Of a stretch of 5,228 nt of DNA, positions 5,019 through 5,228 are shown in pieces. Under the pieces are notes generated by a model. It was not told the origin of the DNA. It saw only the letters and a program-made list of their open reading frames with translations, and did not search any database. Numbering within the stretch: the stretch's first letter is position 1; each line of letters opens with the position of its first letter. Position numbers and translations under genes: made by a program. Source of the DNA: Palsa-870 sp039935415 (GTDB taxonomy: Bacteria; Chloroflexota; Dormibacteria; Dormibacterales; Dormibacteraceae); assembly GCA_039935415.1 (NCBI GenBank), contig JBDTKH010000023.1, positions 1-5,228 of the forward strand, in the 5' to 3' direction.

Positions 5019-5228
5019 TTGCGCACCGTTGGCGCGACGCTCACCCCTCACCAAGCGGCAGAGAGCATGCGCGGTGGAGCCTTGCTCGTCGACACCAGGT
5101 GGGTCGATCAGCGTCAACGAGATGGGACGATTCCCGGTGCGATCGTCGTCGACCGGAACGTCCTCGAGTTGCGCCTTGATCCCACCTCTCCCGATCACAT
5201 CCCTGAAGTGACAGACCGAGACCAGGCC
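5019..5228 (+). CDS. rhodanese-like domain protein, 5' part (runs off window)
   Basis: Rhodanese-like proteins carry sulfane sulfur or phosphate-like groups on a loop cysteine; here that loop lies beyond the window, so activity cannot be judged. Counting from TTG 5019, the frame reads LTPHQAAES (8-16), GGALLVDTRWVDQRQRDG (19-36), TIPGAIVVDRNVLELRLDP (37-55) and TSPDHIPEVTD. This matches small actinobacterial single-domain rhodaneses, in which VDTR and IPGA frame the first strands and the DRNVLEWRLDP stretch is typical. The start is uncertain: TAG lies in frame at 5004-5006, TTG 5019 has only a weak purine site, and ATG 5067 would cut into the domain. A neighbouring frame reads VELEDLAHRWRDA just upstream, which would fit an N-terminal helix if a one-base shift lies near 5038, so the gene may be frameshifted or 5'-truncated. 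It diverges from the pirin fragment with 26 bases between. Confidence 0.72.
   Translation, partial: MRTVGATLTPHQAAESMRGGALLVDTRWVDQRQRDGTIPGAIVVDRNVLELRLDPTSPDHIPEVTDRDQA

Noticed and set aside
5013..5020. AAGATCTT palindrome at the rhodanese start.
   Set aside because: It is eight bases only and does not extend; this is expected by chance.
4838..5179. Plus-strand open frame of 113 codons.
   Set aside because: It crosses the pirin fragment on the opposite strand and the rhodanese gene in another frame. Only a short piece (VELEDLAHRWRDA) might belong to a frameshifted rhodanese start.
4962..5198. Minus-strand open frame of 78 codons with protein-like composition.
   Set aside because: It is antisense to the rhodanese-like frame, which matches a known family motif by motif.

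Overview
The window is uniformly GC-rich. Its protein families (an ECF42-type sigma factor with a DGPF/YciI partner, an Ala-rich Imm5-like protein, a RibD-C/DHFR-like protein, and GTG and possible TTG starts) point to an actinobacterium. No species can be assigned from the sequence alone. I see no rRNA, tRNA, CRISPR array, transposase or integrase.

Layout, left to right. (1) 1-875, + strand: the 3' part of an ATP-grasp ligase gene that enters from outside the window. (2) 876-1661: almost 800 bases with no gene I can name. It holds hairpins and one coding-like patch (about 1262-1472) that can be read on either strand. (3) 1662-4502, - strand: a compact cluster in transcription order. It begins with a DHFR/RibD-C-like protein (4502-3939). 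After a short gap with a hairpin and a candidate promoter come a DGPF/YciI protein (3810-3451), the ECF42-like sigma factor (3444-2230, 6 bases after its partner) and a putative immunity protein of the Imm5-like kind (about 2177-1662). (4) 4503-5228: a scrambled-looking end. It holds a + strand relic of a VOC/glyoxalase-fold gene with an in-frame TAG, facing a - strand pirin fragment that lacks its C-terminal part. Next to the pirin fragment and divergent from it is the N-terminal half of a rhodanese-like gene that runs off the window.

How it may work together: the sigma factor and the DGPF protein are a known genomic pair, and ECF42 sigma factors usually direct transcription of their own operon. 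An exact TGTCGA, the published ECF42 -35 motif, lies upstream of the DHFR-like gene. A weaker match lies upstream of the DGPF gene. The Imm5-like gene follows the sigma gene by about 50 bases on the same strand and could belong to the same transcript. The input signal is unknown.

The right end looks like remodelled or decaying DNA: two gene fragments meet tail to tail, and two others meet head to head with almost no space for promoters. The least explained parts are the Imm5-like protein in a sigma-factor operon with no visible toxin, the coding-like patch in the long gap, and the two fragment junctions.
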